From Chionis minor (taxonomy: Eukaryota; Chordata; Aves; Charadriiformes; Chionididae): a DNA stretch of 64,000 nt. The notes beneath the pieces were generated by a model. The model had not been told where the DNA came from. It searched no databases and was given only the letters and a program-made list of their open reading frames with translations. Shown here piece after piece: positions 12,336 through 24,900 of this stretch. The first letter of the stretch is position 1, and each line of letters begins with the position of its first letter. The stretch is from positions 1,686,198-1,750,197 of the forward strand of contig VZSF01006722.1 in the NCBI GenBank assembly GCA_013398295.1. The letters run 5' to 3'. The position numbers and the translations under genes were made by a program.

Positions 12336-12500
12336 GAAATGCATCGCACAGGATTAGTTGCCTGCCAATCATCCCAATTAAGCAGGCGTGTCATTGATCA
12401 GGATAGCAATTAAGAGCATTCTAGGGTATCAGCAATTTATTCTTAACGGCCTCAAAACCAATTGCTTTCAAGCCCAGAACCAGGATCAACATTCTTTACA
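12336..12500. promoter_or_regulatory. Candidate enhancer with paired CAATTAAG sites
   Basis: The homeodomain-type word CAATTAAG occurs at 12,375-12,382 and again at 12,407-12,414, 32 bp apart (about three helical turns). TTGATCA and GCCAATCA words lie beside them. There is no simple repeat here. The pairing at helical spacing suggests cooperative binding, but this is inference from motifs alone. Confidence 0.22.
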
Positions 12501-15500
12501 AAAGAGAAAAAAGAGAGTTATTGGAAAATTTCTTGTCCTTTGCGCATGAACTACCTATGGGCTAAACTGGATTAGAAGAATTTACAATACTCCAGAGCTT
12601 TCACAGTAACAAATCATTCCATCATAATCCGCTGTTAGTTTTGGGAAATGACAAAATAAAATGGAGCAACACTTGGGGTTTTTTTAATCTGGATTTCCAA
12701 TGTCCCAATAAGTCAATGAGCAATTCAAACTCCGTAGCCAGCCCATGATAAGGCGAAGGCACTGCATGACGGACAGTGCTGTCCCACAGGTTCTTTGGGA
12801 ACGAAGAAGCAGAGCCCTGCAAACCACCAAAATCTTGGCATCTATGGGAATACATCCAGTTTCAAACCGGTGGGACTTTCCCCATAGTTACGTGCTCTGG
12901 TTGGCGTCCTTGGGCTCAGCAGCCACCAACACCCAGGTCTAACCTCTGAGAAGGTTGATGAGTTTGACTCTTGACTGCCGCCTGCATTACAAGCGTGTCA
13001 GGGTGCCCGGTGGAGGGCCCAGGCAGGTCTCTGCCATGGCAACCATGCTCAGGAAAAAACCTCGTGCAGGCAGGTGAGACCAAAAGAGCGAGGCATCACA
13101 CTCCAGGTAGCTCAGGGGCTCTCAGGAGCTAAGCTGCCACAAGGATGAGTTGGACAGAAAAAAACCTGATAATTAGATGGGCAGACTGAGCAGTGCTGGT
13201 CCACAGGAACACAGAGGGGTCAGATTTGGTCACAACCTCAGCCTCGGCCCAAAACAGAAACCTAATGAATCTCGTTAAAGTTACAGTGAGCATCCTTGTG
13301 TGTGCTGCAGTACATCGCTCTATGGTTTTGGAGGGTTTTTTCTCCTTTTCTGTCACAGCCTTTCTGTTTGTATAGCTTTTATTCATGTCCATCAGTAAGG
13401 AAATAAACAACAAATATCTTCATTGGAATATTTACATTTTTGCTTTTCTTATTAACACTGAAAACGCTGAACTGAGAGAAGAAATTAAAAAAATACGTAG
13501 CACCTCCAAAAAAGCACACTGATGACATTTGAATGCTTATGTAGAGCAGCATGCGTGAATATTATTTAGAACTAAGCTTTAAATCTTTGCATAGGATTTT
13601 ACCTTTCTGAAAAATCAAATATTTGGTAGTATAGAAATACATTGCCTATTTTAAATTATTTATTATGCAAGGAGCATAATGTTTGCTGTTAATTATATGA
13701 CACATTAATTTCCTCTATATAAATATGCTATTTTACAAACTACTCTTTACATAAGGTGCATTTTACTTCAAGTGCATCATTTCCCTTTAGACGATCTGCA
13801 GTTCCTAAAGGGAGATGGCAACAGTGATGCAGACGTTCAACACACTGGAGACAGTAAGAAGAGGAGGGAGCCTTCTCCTTCTCAGTCCTTGGAAAATGCC
13901 AAATCTCTGGCCAGTTTTGTCTAAAACCTCCAAACTCTTATGCAAAAAGTAAGGTGCCAACAGCCCACCAAGCCTGTATTCTGGCTTCATCTTCATAGCA
14001 ACACCTAAGCATCTCCTTTCTGAATTTAACCTCCCCGGACCTCTAGACTAGGGAATTGCTAATCTCCCCCATTTTAGAGCCGTGAAGTCCAGAATGACTC
14101 AATCACCTGAGATCCCAAGAGCCTACTGACCTGCCTCCTGAATGTATAAACCAGGAGTGTTTTATGGAGCATCTTGTCTCCTTTAACGAGCCTGGGACTT
14201 CCCCTCATGGTTCTGCTTTGGGTGTTTGCTTTGCAGTCTTGGATAAACTGCTACATCTCTCCCCCAGTAATTCTCCCTGTAAAATTAACGTTGCCATCCT
14301 TTTAAAAGGCTTTGGTATCCTGGTCTGACAGTTGTAGTTCCTATTTATCCATTAAATGCTATTTGGCATAGTGGACCCTTGCACCCAGAGCCGAGAACAC
14401 CCTATTAACCTGCTCGTAGCTTAAACAATAATAATTGCAATTAAATTTCAAATTGGCTTTCGCAGAGGTCAGTGAGGCTGCTCCAGGTATCAGGGGACAG
14501 AAAGTGCAGAACTAGCAATTAAAATAGCCTCAGTCCCTCCTAATAAAAGGTACAGGAGGATATTGGATATATACATACTGATTTTCTAGCCAATGCAGAT
14601 GTCTTTTGTAAATGCGTATTTGGCAACTCGTCAGGTAAACAAATGGGTCAGTGACTTAAGAAAAATTATTTCTTTGCTGTATCATTTCAGGAGGGTAAAG
14701 CCTGCAACAGCCTGCATTTTAAGTAAACCAGACTCTTCCTACTTGCAACAGTGGAACTGTTGATTTACGCAGCTCCACAGCTAAGCATTTGCTTAGAAAA
14801 AGAGAGCACAGCTCTGGTCCCCAAACCAGCTTTTTCCTATTAATTTCACTTTGCTTGCCCTATGTGTAATGCAGCCATTTGAAATCCTTCCATCTTGTTT
14901 GCAACTTGAATCATGTCTCTATTTTTAGAGGACTTGGAGCTACTCTATGACTTTACCAAATGGAAAATGTAATCATGTCTGTGTTATGTATAACAAAGTG
15001 TGTATTTGCCCTGCGCCAGATGAACTGCATCACCAGGATTTTGGACGGAGTCAGATTTTGGGGATAGTAACAATCCTAGGAACTAGCCCTGCCAGCAACT
15101 TTTCTTTCCTTACTTGCATTAGCTGGAGGTTTGTGACAGTTCCCCAGAGAACGGCGCTGAGGCAGCACAGCAAGAAGACATCGTCTCAAGAACGCATGAA
15201 ACCAAATTACTCAATTTGTCCGTACAGGGGATCGGGATTTGGTCTATTTGATGGGAAGGAACACAGGCAACTTGAAAAAAAAAAAAAAACAAACAACCCA
15301 CGTTTCTTTCCGAAGAGCATGTATACCACATGGTTGTAACTGACTCTCAGCTTAACTGGCATTGGCAGAGATTCAAGAGGGCGAAACACTCCTCCCCAAA
15401 CTCCGCAGGGGCTGATTTATGCCACTGGGCAGCATTTGCACATAATGAATTTCCCTCCCAGAGGGTCACATTTACTACTTCTGCCCTGCTCCAGAGGCAA

Positions 15501-16439
15501 TTCACATCCACCTTCCAGGCTTTGCATTTAAGAGGAATGAGAACAGTGAAGCTGACAGAGAAAGTGAAGAAACATATGGCGGTTTTGTGCACGCGGAAAG
15601 GAGAGGTGTGACTGGGAGCACGCTGCGTGTTGTTGTGTTGTTGCTATTGGAGCCCCTCAACAGACCTACATACATGCAGTAGGGAACGGGAAACCTAAGC
15701 TGTTTGTTTGTGTGCTGGTTTTCAAAGATTCTTAAACTGTCAATTACTAGATATGTTATGCAAAGCATTCTAGATCAGAAAAAAAAAGCCATTCTTTTAA
15801 ATACTTAAAACATATAAATATACAGCATGCCTTTACTGCTGATAATAGAGAGGCTTAAGGTAAAAATACCTGCATGCACCTAATCTGGTTTTCCTCTCAC
15901 AGCAGTTTTATAACACTGTAATTTCATTGATCCCTGAGAAATTGCTACAGATTCAATGGAAGAGAATCATGAGAGAGAAGAACCAGCCAGTGAACATCAC
16001 TGCCTAAGACTGGTACATAACATTTTAAAATGCCATAATAAATGCCCACAGAAGCCACAAAATCCCTTGCAAAAGGAATTCTGAATCATCCACATGTGGA
16101 ACAATTGTTCCTCCATAGAGTGGTCTTCCCTCAGTGGAGAAACTGTCAGCATACAATTATAGATCTCTGAAAATCATTAAATCTCCATGTTTACTGGAAA
16201 TGCATTAGTGAGAAAACACCATTCTATTTCTCCAAATGTCTTTAGAACATAATAGCTTTTTTTCTCTGAAAATGAAATTCCCAAATCTGCTAAGAAATTA
16301 CCACAAAATGTCACATTTCCGTAATTAATAATTCAAGTCTTTTCCCTACCCAAACCCATAAAGAAATCAAAAATACAATTGAAGTGCTGTTTGCCTGGCA
16401 ATATGTATTCTACTTCACAGCAGCAGTTGTCACAAAAAT
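12501..16439. other. Non-coding stretch, nothing firm
   Basis: Mostly AT-rich. Slightly GC-richer DNA lies at about 12,730-13,130. Two further CAATTAAA words lie at about 14,438 and 14,516. A 14-A run lies near 15,277-15,290. Frames at 14,947-15,339 and 15,330-15,611 overlap on different frames and match nothing known. No repeat family or RNA gene was recognised. Confidence 0.5.
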
Positions 16440-16497
16440 ACTTTTGGTGTTAAGAAAGACACTCCGGGCTTGGTTTATAAACAATTTTTTGCTGGCA

Positions 16498-16540
16498 CAA
16501 TTGACATAAATCAAGCTAACTACATGATTTACATCAATTG
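16498..16540. repeat. Inverted repeat with HOX-PBX-like sites in both arms
   Basis: The arm CAATTGACATAAATCA (16,498-16,513) is the reverse complement of TGATTTACATCAATTG (16,525-16,540) at 14 of 16 positions, with an 11-bp spacer. Read outward, each arm contains TGATTTA followed by T or C, the core of composite HOX-PBX binding sites. The surrounding 16,440-16,640 bp are AT-rich with further homeodomain-type words. It could act as a DNA dyad for two protein dimers; a 43-nt RNA hairpin is possible but too short to be a microRNA precursor. The repeat is directly visible; the function is inferred. Confidence 0.6.
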
Positions 16541-16640
16541 CATTAGATCAAATTAACTGCTATAATCGAGCAAGACCATTCAGTTCTCCTAAATATTGCT
16601 AAATGAAGAAAAGCAATTCACATCAGGCAATTTGTAAGCA

Positions 16641-17219
16641 CTTCCTAGTTGTTTGAAAAGTTATGCTCCCACTTTAGAAACGCTGCAAAAATATTTGGCA
16701 TAACATTGCTCCACCATACGGTAACTTTGCACTGTATCAATTATAATCTTTCCACAGCACTTTTGCTCTTCTGCAATTCCGATGCTCTGCAATTTAACTT
16801 TGTCTCTGCTTCCACATGGGGTAATAAAGGAACAGAAGGAGCGGGTTGAGCCGTGGACCCAGCCATTTTCCCACTTTCTAAATAAAAAACTGTCCCAACC
16901 AGCAGAGCTGTGGCAGCGAAAAGATAAAATAATTTGCACAGGTAAAGGATGATAATAAACACCAGGGACCAGGGGTCCATCAAAAACATGAGTGTCAAAA
17001 CAACCTTCTACAGGAAAGTAGACCCATGTAGCAAAGAAGTTATTCACATCTTGTGGTGCTCTGTGGATTTGGGTGAGTATCTGAAGGTGGCCTTCCATCT
17101 CCAAACATGTCCACTCACAGGCAGACAGGCTGTAAAAGGCTGCCTGCAACTAAAAACCTCCTCTCTTTGGAGACCGCATCGATCCACTCCTAAAGGTCCC
17201 AGCATAATTTTGTTGGATC
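16641..17219. other. Non-coding stretch with overlapping minus-strand frames
   Basis: Two overlapping minus-strand frames are open: 16,661-17,149 (162 codons, first codon TTG) and 16,741-16,998. The second has an ATG at about 16,990 giving roughly 82 residues, with a hydrophobic block such as SLVFIIILYLCKLFYLF and a polar tail. I do not recognise either product. No poly(A) signal or splice site was convincingly linked to them. They lie just downstream, on the minus strand, of the X-box-like site and CpG-rich patch described next, which is the only reason to keep them in mind. Confidence 0.3.
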
Positions 17220-17226
17220 TCACAAA

Positions 17227-17246
17227 GCGCCATCGCTAGGCAACCA
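17227..17246 (-). promoter_or_regulatory. RFX X-box-like site with ATGGCGC
   Basis: On the minus strand the sequence reads GTTGCCTAGCGATGG followed by CGC. The first 13 bases differ at one position from the X-box form GTTGCCTAGCRAC bound by RFX factors, and the overlapping ATGGCGC resembles a YY1 site. X-boxes usually lie close to the start of ciliary or MHC class II genes. An ATG in good context (GCGATGG) falls within it but opens only a 27-residue frame. The match is motif-level only. Confidence 0.3.
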
Positions 17247-17589
17247 CTTTTTGGTGGGCTCCAACTTATTGCTTAAGACAAGTTTTTCTGTGCTATATCC
17301 ATCGTCTACCACTCCTTCCCTCAGGGTGTTGAAATCTGTCAACATTTCTTAAGACAGAGGCAAACAGTTTTATTTCTACTTGACCCCATGGCAAAATTGT
17401 ATTGCGTTCCTTCACTGCCTTTAAACTCCTTCTCAGCATCCATTTGCTCCGTATTTGGAACTGAATTGGTAGTTGCCAGGAGTCTTGTCCGTTGAAACGG
17501 ATTTCAATTCTAGTCCACGATTACATCAGACTTTTTTTTAAGGAGTATTTGAATTGCATTTTAAAGGCACCTAAAGCCTTTGATAGCTA

Positions 17590-17900
17590 CGCACAACAGC
17601 GGCAGCAACAAAAATGGCGCGCCAAGACAGTGAGTCCTTCAGAAAGGTGCACGTGCTCTGCAGAGGCATGGGGCCCTCGTCCCCCCGGCGCCTTCCAGCT
17701 GCTCTGGCGCCTCTCCAGAGCGAGACCTGGGCCCGGAGCACGTGCTCCGTCTCCAAGGGAAGGCACACGGGCCTGAGGAGCACTGAAGTCATTCAGCCCC
17801 TTCATTCCCCCAAGCTGCAACCAGCGTGTAGAGGGTGACGCCGCGCGCCTCCGCTACTTCAGAGCCCAGACATCGCAAAGGCGATCCATCGGCACAGGGA
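17590..17900. promoter_or_regulatory. CpG-rich patch, candidate promoter
   Basis: About two dozen CpGs fall within roughly 310 bp, far above the surrounding sequence and with high local GC. It contains AAAATGGCGCGCC (YY1-like plus a GC palindrome, 17,611-17,623), a CACGTG E-box at 17,650-17,655 and a second inside a 16-bp palindrome at 17,734-17,749. A CG-rich block lies near 17,837-17,854. Unmethylated CpG islands of this kind usually mark promoters. No first exon could be identified, and open frames across it on both strands are expected from GC richness. It could be a promoter of an unannotated transcript, an orphan CpG island, or a decaying GC-rich tract. Confidence 0.4.
17734..17749. repeat. 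16-bp perfect palindrome around an E-box
   Basis: CGGAGCACGTGCTCCG is its own reverse complement across all 16 bases and is centred on CACGTG, the site for MYC/MAX, USF and related bHLH-ZIP dimers. It lies in the CpG-rich patch, 84 bp from another CACGTG. Confidence 0.85.
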
Positions 17901-20900
17901 TGTGGGCGTTACTATTCAAAGCAAAACGGGGGACATTTCAAAGAGGATCACTCCTCAGTCTCCTTCTTTCCTCCTCTCTTTAATGCTTCTTTTCACCGTT
18001 TTACTCTGACCCACCTCTCCCCACTTCATGACACTCTCTCAACCAGCAGAAAAACAGGTTTTAGAAACATATTTCATCTCTCCAGTCCTGTGTCAGATTT
18101 GCTGGAACTGTTTTGGCTTCTAAAGAGCACCATGTGCTGCTGATTCTTGTTAAGACTGCTTACATTTTATAAACAGGACAAGACAATAGGAAACATTTTT
18201 ATATTGTATATAATTAGCCTGTGGCAGCTCATCTCCTTGGATTAGGAAGTGTCCTAAAAGAAATATGCACCTACTTCACCCATTGCATATAATCCCAATA
18301 CTTTGCAGAAAAGGTTCTTATGAGGTGAAATTTTCCTGTATGGAGGAATTTTCTCCATGAAGGGAAATTACACCAGGTGGGAATCTTGATGAACCTGGAG
18401 TTTGTAATTCTTCTAAGTCTAATTGATACATCTGCTTTAGGGCATATGTTGACTTCATGTTTGGACAGAGAAGAGGTTTCCATTTTTCAAAAAAGAGGAT
18501 TATTTTGGAAAAGTCTTCCACTCCTGTTTGAACGATCCAGTTTTACTCATTGTCAGTGAAGGCAGAGAGAAAATGCTGTTTAAGAATAAACATATCTCTC
18601 TGTATGCGTGTATGTATGTAACCAAATTAATCCCTGAATGACTCCTTTGACATCAATCTTGCATGATTTATGACAAGACAACAAAGGAAAAAGTAATTCT
18701 TTGTTTGTGATTCAGAAACATGAGAAACCCAATTGTAATAAATGTATTGCCTTATGCAGAACACGTCTGTATTCCCATTTTGAAAAGCATGTGCTTTTGA
18801 AGTCTCAGCGTTTACCACAAGGAGGATATAAACCTTGCAGAGGAAATCACTAAGACTGGAACACACGCAGCAAAATCAGAAATCCCATACCAGTTGAGTG
18901 GAAATCCCTTGCCTACCGAGTGGAAAGTTAAAGCCCTGATTGGTCAATGCTAAGGTATTCATCTGGCAGATTTTTGAGTTGCCCATAAAAATTATTTAAA
19001 ACAGCTATCAGGAGGTATCTTTGTGAAAAGAGTATGTGTAATATTGCATCAGTGGAAGCAAAGAGGTACTACTGCCAGTCTTACACTACTCTCAACACAT
19101 CTTTCCCATGGCTTGTGCGAGGTATTTATCATTTGCATAGCAATACCACAAGAAAGCTCTAATCAATGCTCTGGACATGGCTGTACCAGCCATTAAATGG
19201 ATACTGGTGAAAAACTATTTCTTTCCTACAGCATTTGATGAAGGGATCCAAAGCAGAACATTGACCTAAGGGAGGAAGAAGTGGTTTAGAAATATATCTA
19301 AACCCAAATTTATATTGTTCAAAATGCAAACTGTCCTTCTTTCATTCACTTTGCCCTGTTCGGAATGCTTAGGTTTCTACAGTCCAAAAATCATCTGATA
19401 TATATTTTGTTTTACGTAACTCATAAGGAGTTTGACAGACTTAATTATGCTCCCCTCCTTCGCAAATTTAAGGTATAATTAGTTAAACTCTCGGTTTAGG
19501 TAAGTCTGAAAGTTATTCAGAGCAACATCACTTATATCAAGTGACATTCAGTATGAAACAGAGGTCATGTGGACAGAAATAATTCTAAACAAGAACATTT
19601 TGCAACCCTATCAAAATATTAGGAAGCCAGAAAACATATCAAATGAAGCAGGACAGATTGTTTTACAATGAAAACTCATGGGTAGAAGGAATCAATAGAA
19701 AAAATTAGTTGTGGTTGTAAAGCAATCATGGTATTATACTATTAACAGCTACGGTTAACCATTACACCAGAGGAAATGGTTCCAGTGCCAGAATACTTAA
19801 AATCAGCACTCAAATGTGCTCTGGTCAAGACGCAACTTATCAGTAAGTCTCAATCAAACAATCTCATTTGAATTAGCTAACACAGAGCTGCTGATACCTA
19901 ATGTTTCCAAAAGACTCAAATATTAAATTAGCAAAAGGGAGGTCAATTTTAGGGAAGTTTTCACACTAGCAACAGATCTTCCCTTTCTTTTTGCCTTCTT
20001 CAAACAGTAGCTCAATGAAAGTTCCATTTGTTTAAGAAAACAGTGTTAGTAAACATAGATCAGAACTAGGTCATAAGTGGATAAAAACATAGCAGAAACT
20101 AGAGTAGTCAGCAGGCAGGACTGACTCAAGCAATTAAGAAATACATCCTCATCACTCCTTGGAGCTCTAGGTCAATACTGAAGATGGTGCACGTAGCTCA
20201 CCAGATCTGGAAACTTGTATTTATTAGAGAAGTGAGAAACCTCTTGTGCACATGATAACAATTCTGAATATCCCTTCTTGCATAAGGAAAGAGATGGCCT
20301 CAGGCAAAGCAAGAATCTTGCAAGGAAAAATCTCAGCGTCCATTAGACACCGTGGGTAGGACCTGAAGGTGCCAGGCAGCGTATGAGGAATACACAGGGT
20401 GGATCGCTTCTGCCCCAAGAAGCTTGATGTGAAATATATCACCAGCTTTTGATTAGCAGCAATCGGAGCTGGTTTATTATTTTAGTCAGAAAAAGCCTGA
20501 AAAATCCTATCTTCCTGTGTGTTTTATCTTCCATTGCAGAAAGCTAAAACAGCATCAGCAAATAAACCTTGTACCAATTCAATTTGGAAATTGCAAGTTC
20601 AGCAAAAATGAAGAGACACAACAAATTATTGAGGTTACCAGGTTTGAAAAGACCGTTATAGGGAGACAAGGTGAACTGGAGGTGTAAATAAGTTTTTTAA
20701 ATTGAATGAGTTTTCTAAGAAAGCTTTAAAACAGACAACGTACAAGGTGAGGATAAAACAGAGATTTAGAATGTCATTTAACCATGGGAATTCAAATTGG
20801 GGAACGAGGCTGCTCACCTCTGGGGCAAATCCTCCAGCTCCCCATGGAAAATGAAGCAAGCAAGAAACCGAGAACTGTCCCAGGAGCAGGTGGATCGTGG

Positions 20901-21900
20901 CCACAAACGCCTCCCACAGCCATGCCTATGAAGATGCCAGAAGGCACTGAAATCCCACTCCCATAGATCAACAGGGATGCAAAAACACATGAGGACCAGG
21001 ACACACACATAAGCTTCCTAAAACACATCAAGTGCCCGAAGCAGGAAGGAGAAATGTGCATTATCTCCACAGCAAGAATATTGGTGTGATGAGGACAGTG
21101 ACAAAGGCCACTTCTATAGTCACAGATCCACAGACAGGCTCATGTAAAACAGGCCAACAGTGCAGAGCCATCATTTCTTCCTTTTCTTCCCATCTAGAAA
21201 TTGTCCCCAAACCCATGATATTTTGGTGAAGGTGACAGAGCTTACAAGCTTTTGGCTTGAGACCAAGCTATTGAAAAAACTTCTCAGACCTTCAGAGCTC
21301 CTTCCAAGACTGCCCTAATTACCTCTACTGCAAACACCAAGTCACCAAAGAACTGCCTAAAGAACTCAGCTTTTGCAATTTGTGAGCCTTCCTTTTTCTC
21401 CCCACTCATCTGTGCTGGCAGGTTGATTTTCTCCTCAATCTGGACTGAAAAAAAAAAGACATCAATTTATTTTTTCGAATACTAACAAAACCCAATGGGA
21501 GAATCAGGCAAGAAGAAAATTGCAGGCTTTTCAATCTCCTATTGTAGGGAAGTATGCTGGAAAGACATTCATAAAATGAAATGAATGTAAAGAGTACATC
21601 CAAGAGTGCAGATTAGTGAGGAACGCATGTGCTAGGATTTGCATAATTCCAGCTGGTTGGAGGAACATTTCATATTAACAATAATGCTAAAAATAACGTA
21701 TTTTGAATATACTTGAATAGGCTATGCTTAAGCACTGCTGTTTTCTTCAGAGTCGATGGGTGCTCTACGAGAATCAAAGGCAAATGCAGGGCAGGAAAAT
21801 TCATCCTCAAGTCAGGCGGTTGCAGACAGCACTGCAAACAGCTACAGCTATTGCAGTGAAAAATGCCAACATATATAACCAAACAGGACAAAATTCCTCC
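17901..21900. other. Non-coding stretch, nothing recognised
   Basis: AT-rich sequence with short, unconvincing open frames. Short GTAT/TGTG alternations occur near 18,601-18,620. No LINE, LTR, tRNA, snoRNA or exon was recognised. Confidence 0.55.
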
Positions 21901-24900
21901 ACCTACTCATCAATAATCCTTTAGTGCCTGCAAGAATCCAGACATTAAGTTCTTGTTCAAGTGAAGTTCAGACCTGTTTGATAGTGGGTCTAAATTAAGC
22001 CCTGCAAGGCTGAGAGACTCCTCAAACTACATTGTCTTAAAAACTCACGTGGTTTCAGGGGTCTTTACTTCAGTACCTCTAAGCTTTGAACTGCTAAAAA
22101 GATACTCTGTCTTTTATGCTTTTAGTTTGTTCTCTGTCTAAGGCTCCTCTACCTCTAGCTCATCATTTTACTTTGTGTCTTCTGATTTGGTGTTTTTCTT
22201 AAAGCCCAGCTCCTTCAACTATATGTTTATGTAAGAACTTCATTTTTTTGCTTTAAAATAAAGCCCCAGATGCTCTTAGCCTTCGTTATTGAAAAGAGGA
22301 GTTTTGAAAACATCACTAAGCTGAAGATAAAAGATAAAAAAACAGAAGGCAAATAAAAAGAATGCACATTTTGTTTTAAAGCCCCATATTTTTTTCCGCC
22401 AACATCACGATGTTTTTGAAGTATAATATGATTCATAAAGGTTGGAACTGGAGAAAAAATACAAAGAAAGTGCCTTTTCCTGCAAGCATAAAGATACCTG
22501 TTTAACTGTACATACCAAAAAGTTAATGGAACTGTTCACATGTAGAAGTGGGAACGTGTATGAATATTCACACTGTGTGACAAACAGTAGTGGAAAAAGC
22601 ACTTTTTGCTGACTCAGGCTGGGTAGAAAGTTTTATTCATTTTTGCTTCTATTTATTAAAAGTGATTATCAGCCTTGAGGATGCAACCATGGCTCAGCCA
22701 ACAGGTCATTCAAAAGCTGTATAGGAAGTGTTGCGTGCACACATGCAGTAGGAAGAAAAAAACACAGAACATCCACCAAGCTCTGGAGTTACCAGATGCC
22801 TAAACCAATAAATACAATGAGGGCAGTGGCCTATGAATGGAAAATACCAATTGCATAAGGCTAAACTTTGGGTGATAAGGTGAGAAAAAGATGAAATTCT
22901 TGAATCGAAAATCTCCTGACAGACTGTCAGCAGCCTCCATTAAACTCAGAAAGACCCAGTTCCTAAGTCTGACTTACGAATGAAGAGTAGGTATGCGATT
23001 GACTCATTCATACCTCAACTTTAATTTTTCAGTATGTCAGTAGCTTGATTTTCAGTCCCAGAACACCTACAGCTCCACTGAAGTAGCAGGAGATGTGAGA
23101 ATTCAGCTTCTTTGAAAATTCAGCTAAAGGCACTTGGAGTTATGAACAAAACGTAGACTCAGTTGCATGCCTATTACTGTATGATCATTATGACTACTCA
23201 CAAATTAGGCACACAGTCACACACCTGGTCTTAGTCACACAGGGGAGAATTTCAAAGACATATCATGGGATGATAGGAATCCAACTCCCTATAAAAGCAC
23301 ATACCTTTGAAAAGCTCACCCTGGACTTTGAAGAGCTTTTCACAATGGGTCTCTTCTAGGATTTAGTGGTAATAGAAACCGTTTCTTATGTATCACTGGA
23401 TAATAACTCAAGATTATTGAAAAAATGCTTAGTTTTTCGCAAGAAGAGGAAAACTTGGTGCATTGCTCCTGGGAAATGTATGTTGCAACAAGAGGAACAA
23501 TGTAGGGTAAAGATCCTGCAAGAGTGAAAAAGAAATATAACTGCTACACTGCTACATGAGGGACATATCATTTTGGTCCCCTAGTAAATACGTTGTTTGT
23601 TTACAGAGAATTCATGCCAGAGGGGGCAAAACCCCCTCCCCCCCCCACCTTCCAGTTAAGCTCATTCATAACATTAACACAATTTTGAACCATCCTTTGT
23701 ATGCTTTTGTTCCATTACAGATTAAAATTAACATAAACTACTTTATTGGGTTTTCATACTCTCAATGTTTGCATTTTTATACTAGTCCCAACACTTAACT
23801 ATAGGGCCCATAACTGGGGGTGAGAGGGGAAGGCAAGCACCTTGATCAATCTCATTCAAAGGTTTCAGTCTCAGTCTCTCTTAGAGTATAATCACGCTGT
23901 TAGCTATTAAAATCACCCAAATGTATTTAAAATGTTTGCTTTGTTACACTTTGATGACATGACTATACCATAAGGGTGTGGCAAAGAAATATATAATATG
24001 AACGACAGCATTAATAAATAATAGTTATAAACTACAACCACGCCGTTATATGTTCTTTTGATCTTTACTGTGTAAAGCGCATTTAGGCAACAGGTAAAAC
24101 AAAGTTCCTTGGAGTGTACCATCTTCTGAAATGTTATGAAGGAATGGAAAAACAGTGATCCATAGGGTAAAGCTGTGGTTTCACGTGCAGTCATAGCTCC
24201 GGTGAAGCCAACAGGAATGTTGATGCTATCTGGGGAATTTTACCCTAGTCCGTTATCTACATTTTTTGTAACCTACCCAGATACTGTTATCCACATTTTT
24301 TCTGAAGACAATAAACAGCACGCAGCTAAGCAGCTAGTTCTGAAAGAGGAGGATGAGAACAGGACAAAAAGCCTTACAGCTCACAAAGGGTGACAAAGTG
24401 ATACCACCCAGAGTACGTGCAGTATCTTTGCAGGAGTAACATTTATTGCCTGTCCCAGAAATCTGCCTATCAGACACGCTTCCTCCTTCATGAGTCTCTG
24501 TTCCTTGGCTAAGGACAACTTTGGCCTCCTACTAGGGGAATTATTGTTAGGATAGGTAGATTATTCAAATGAGTTTCAAGATGATTTACGGTAAACCTGA
24601 TCTCTAACAGACAATTAGGAAACTGAGAGCTGGACATCTGATTACTTTGTCTCCAAATTAATTTCTCCCAGTGGCTGAATGCTTGATGTCATGGTAGGTT
24701 TTGGTAAGAAAAAGAATGACAGATTATTCACCATAAACCCTATAAAGCCTAATCCTGTATTTAGCAGAAACCAAGAAGTCAAGCAGAGCATAATACTGAT
24801 GGCCAACTTTTACCCAGATAACTTAAACAGGTGGTTTGACATCCTGGAGACCAGATCTTCAATTTGAAAACAGAATGGAACCTGAGCTAAAGATATGTTG

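Noticed and set aside
16498..16540. The dyad as a microRNA precursor
   Set aside because: At 43 nt with a 16-bp stem it is too short for a microRNA hairpin; a DNA-binding dyad is more plausible.
16661..17149. 162-codon minus-strand frame
   Set aside because: The first codon is TTG, no splice or poly(A) context was found, and the translation resembles nothing known.
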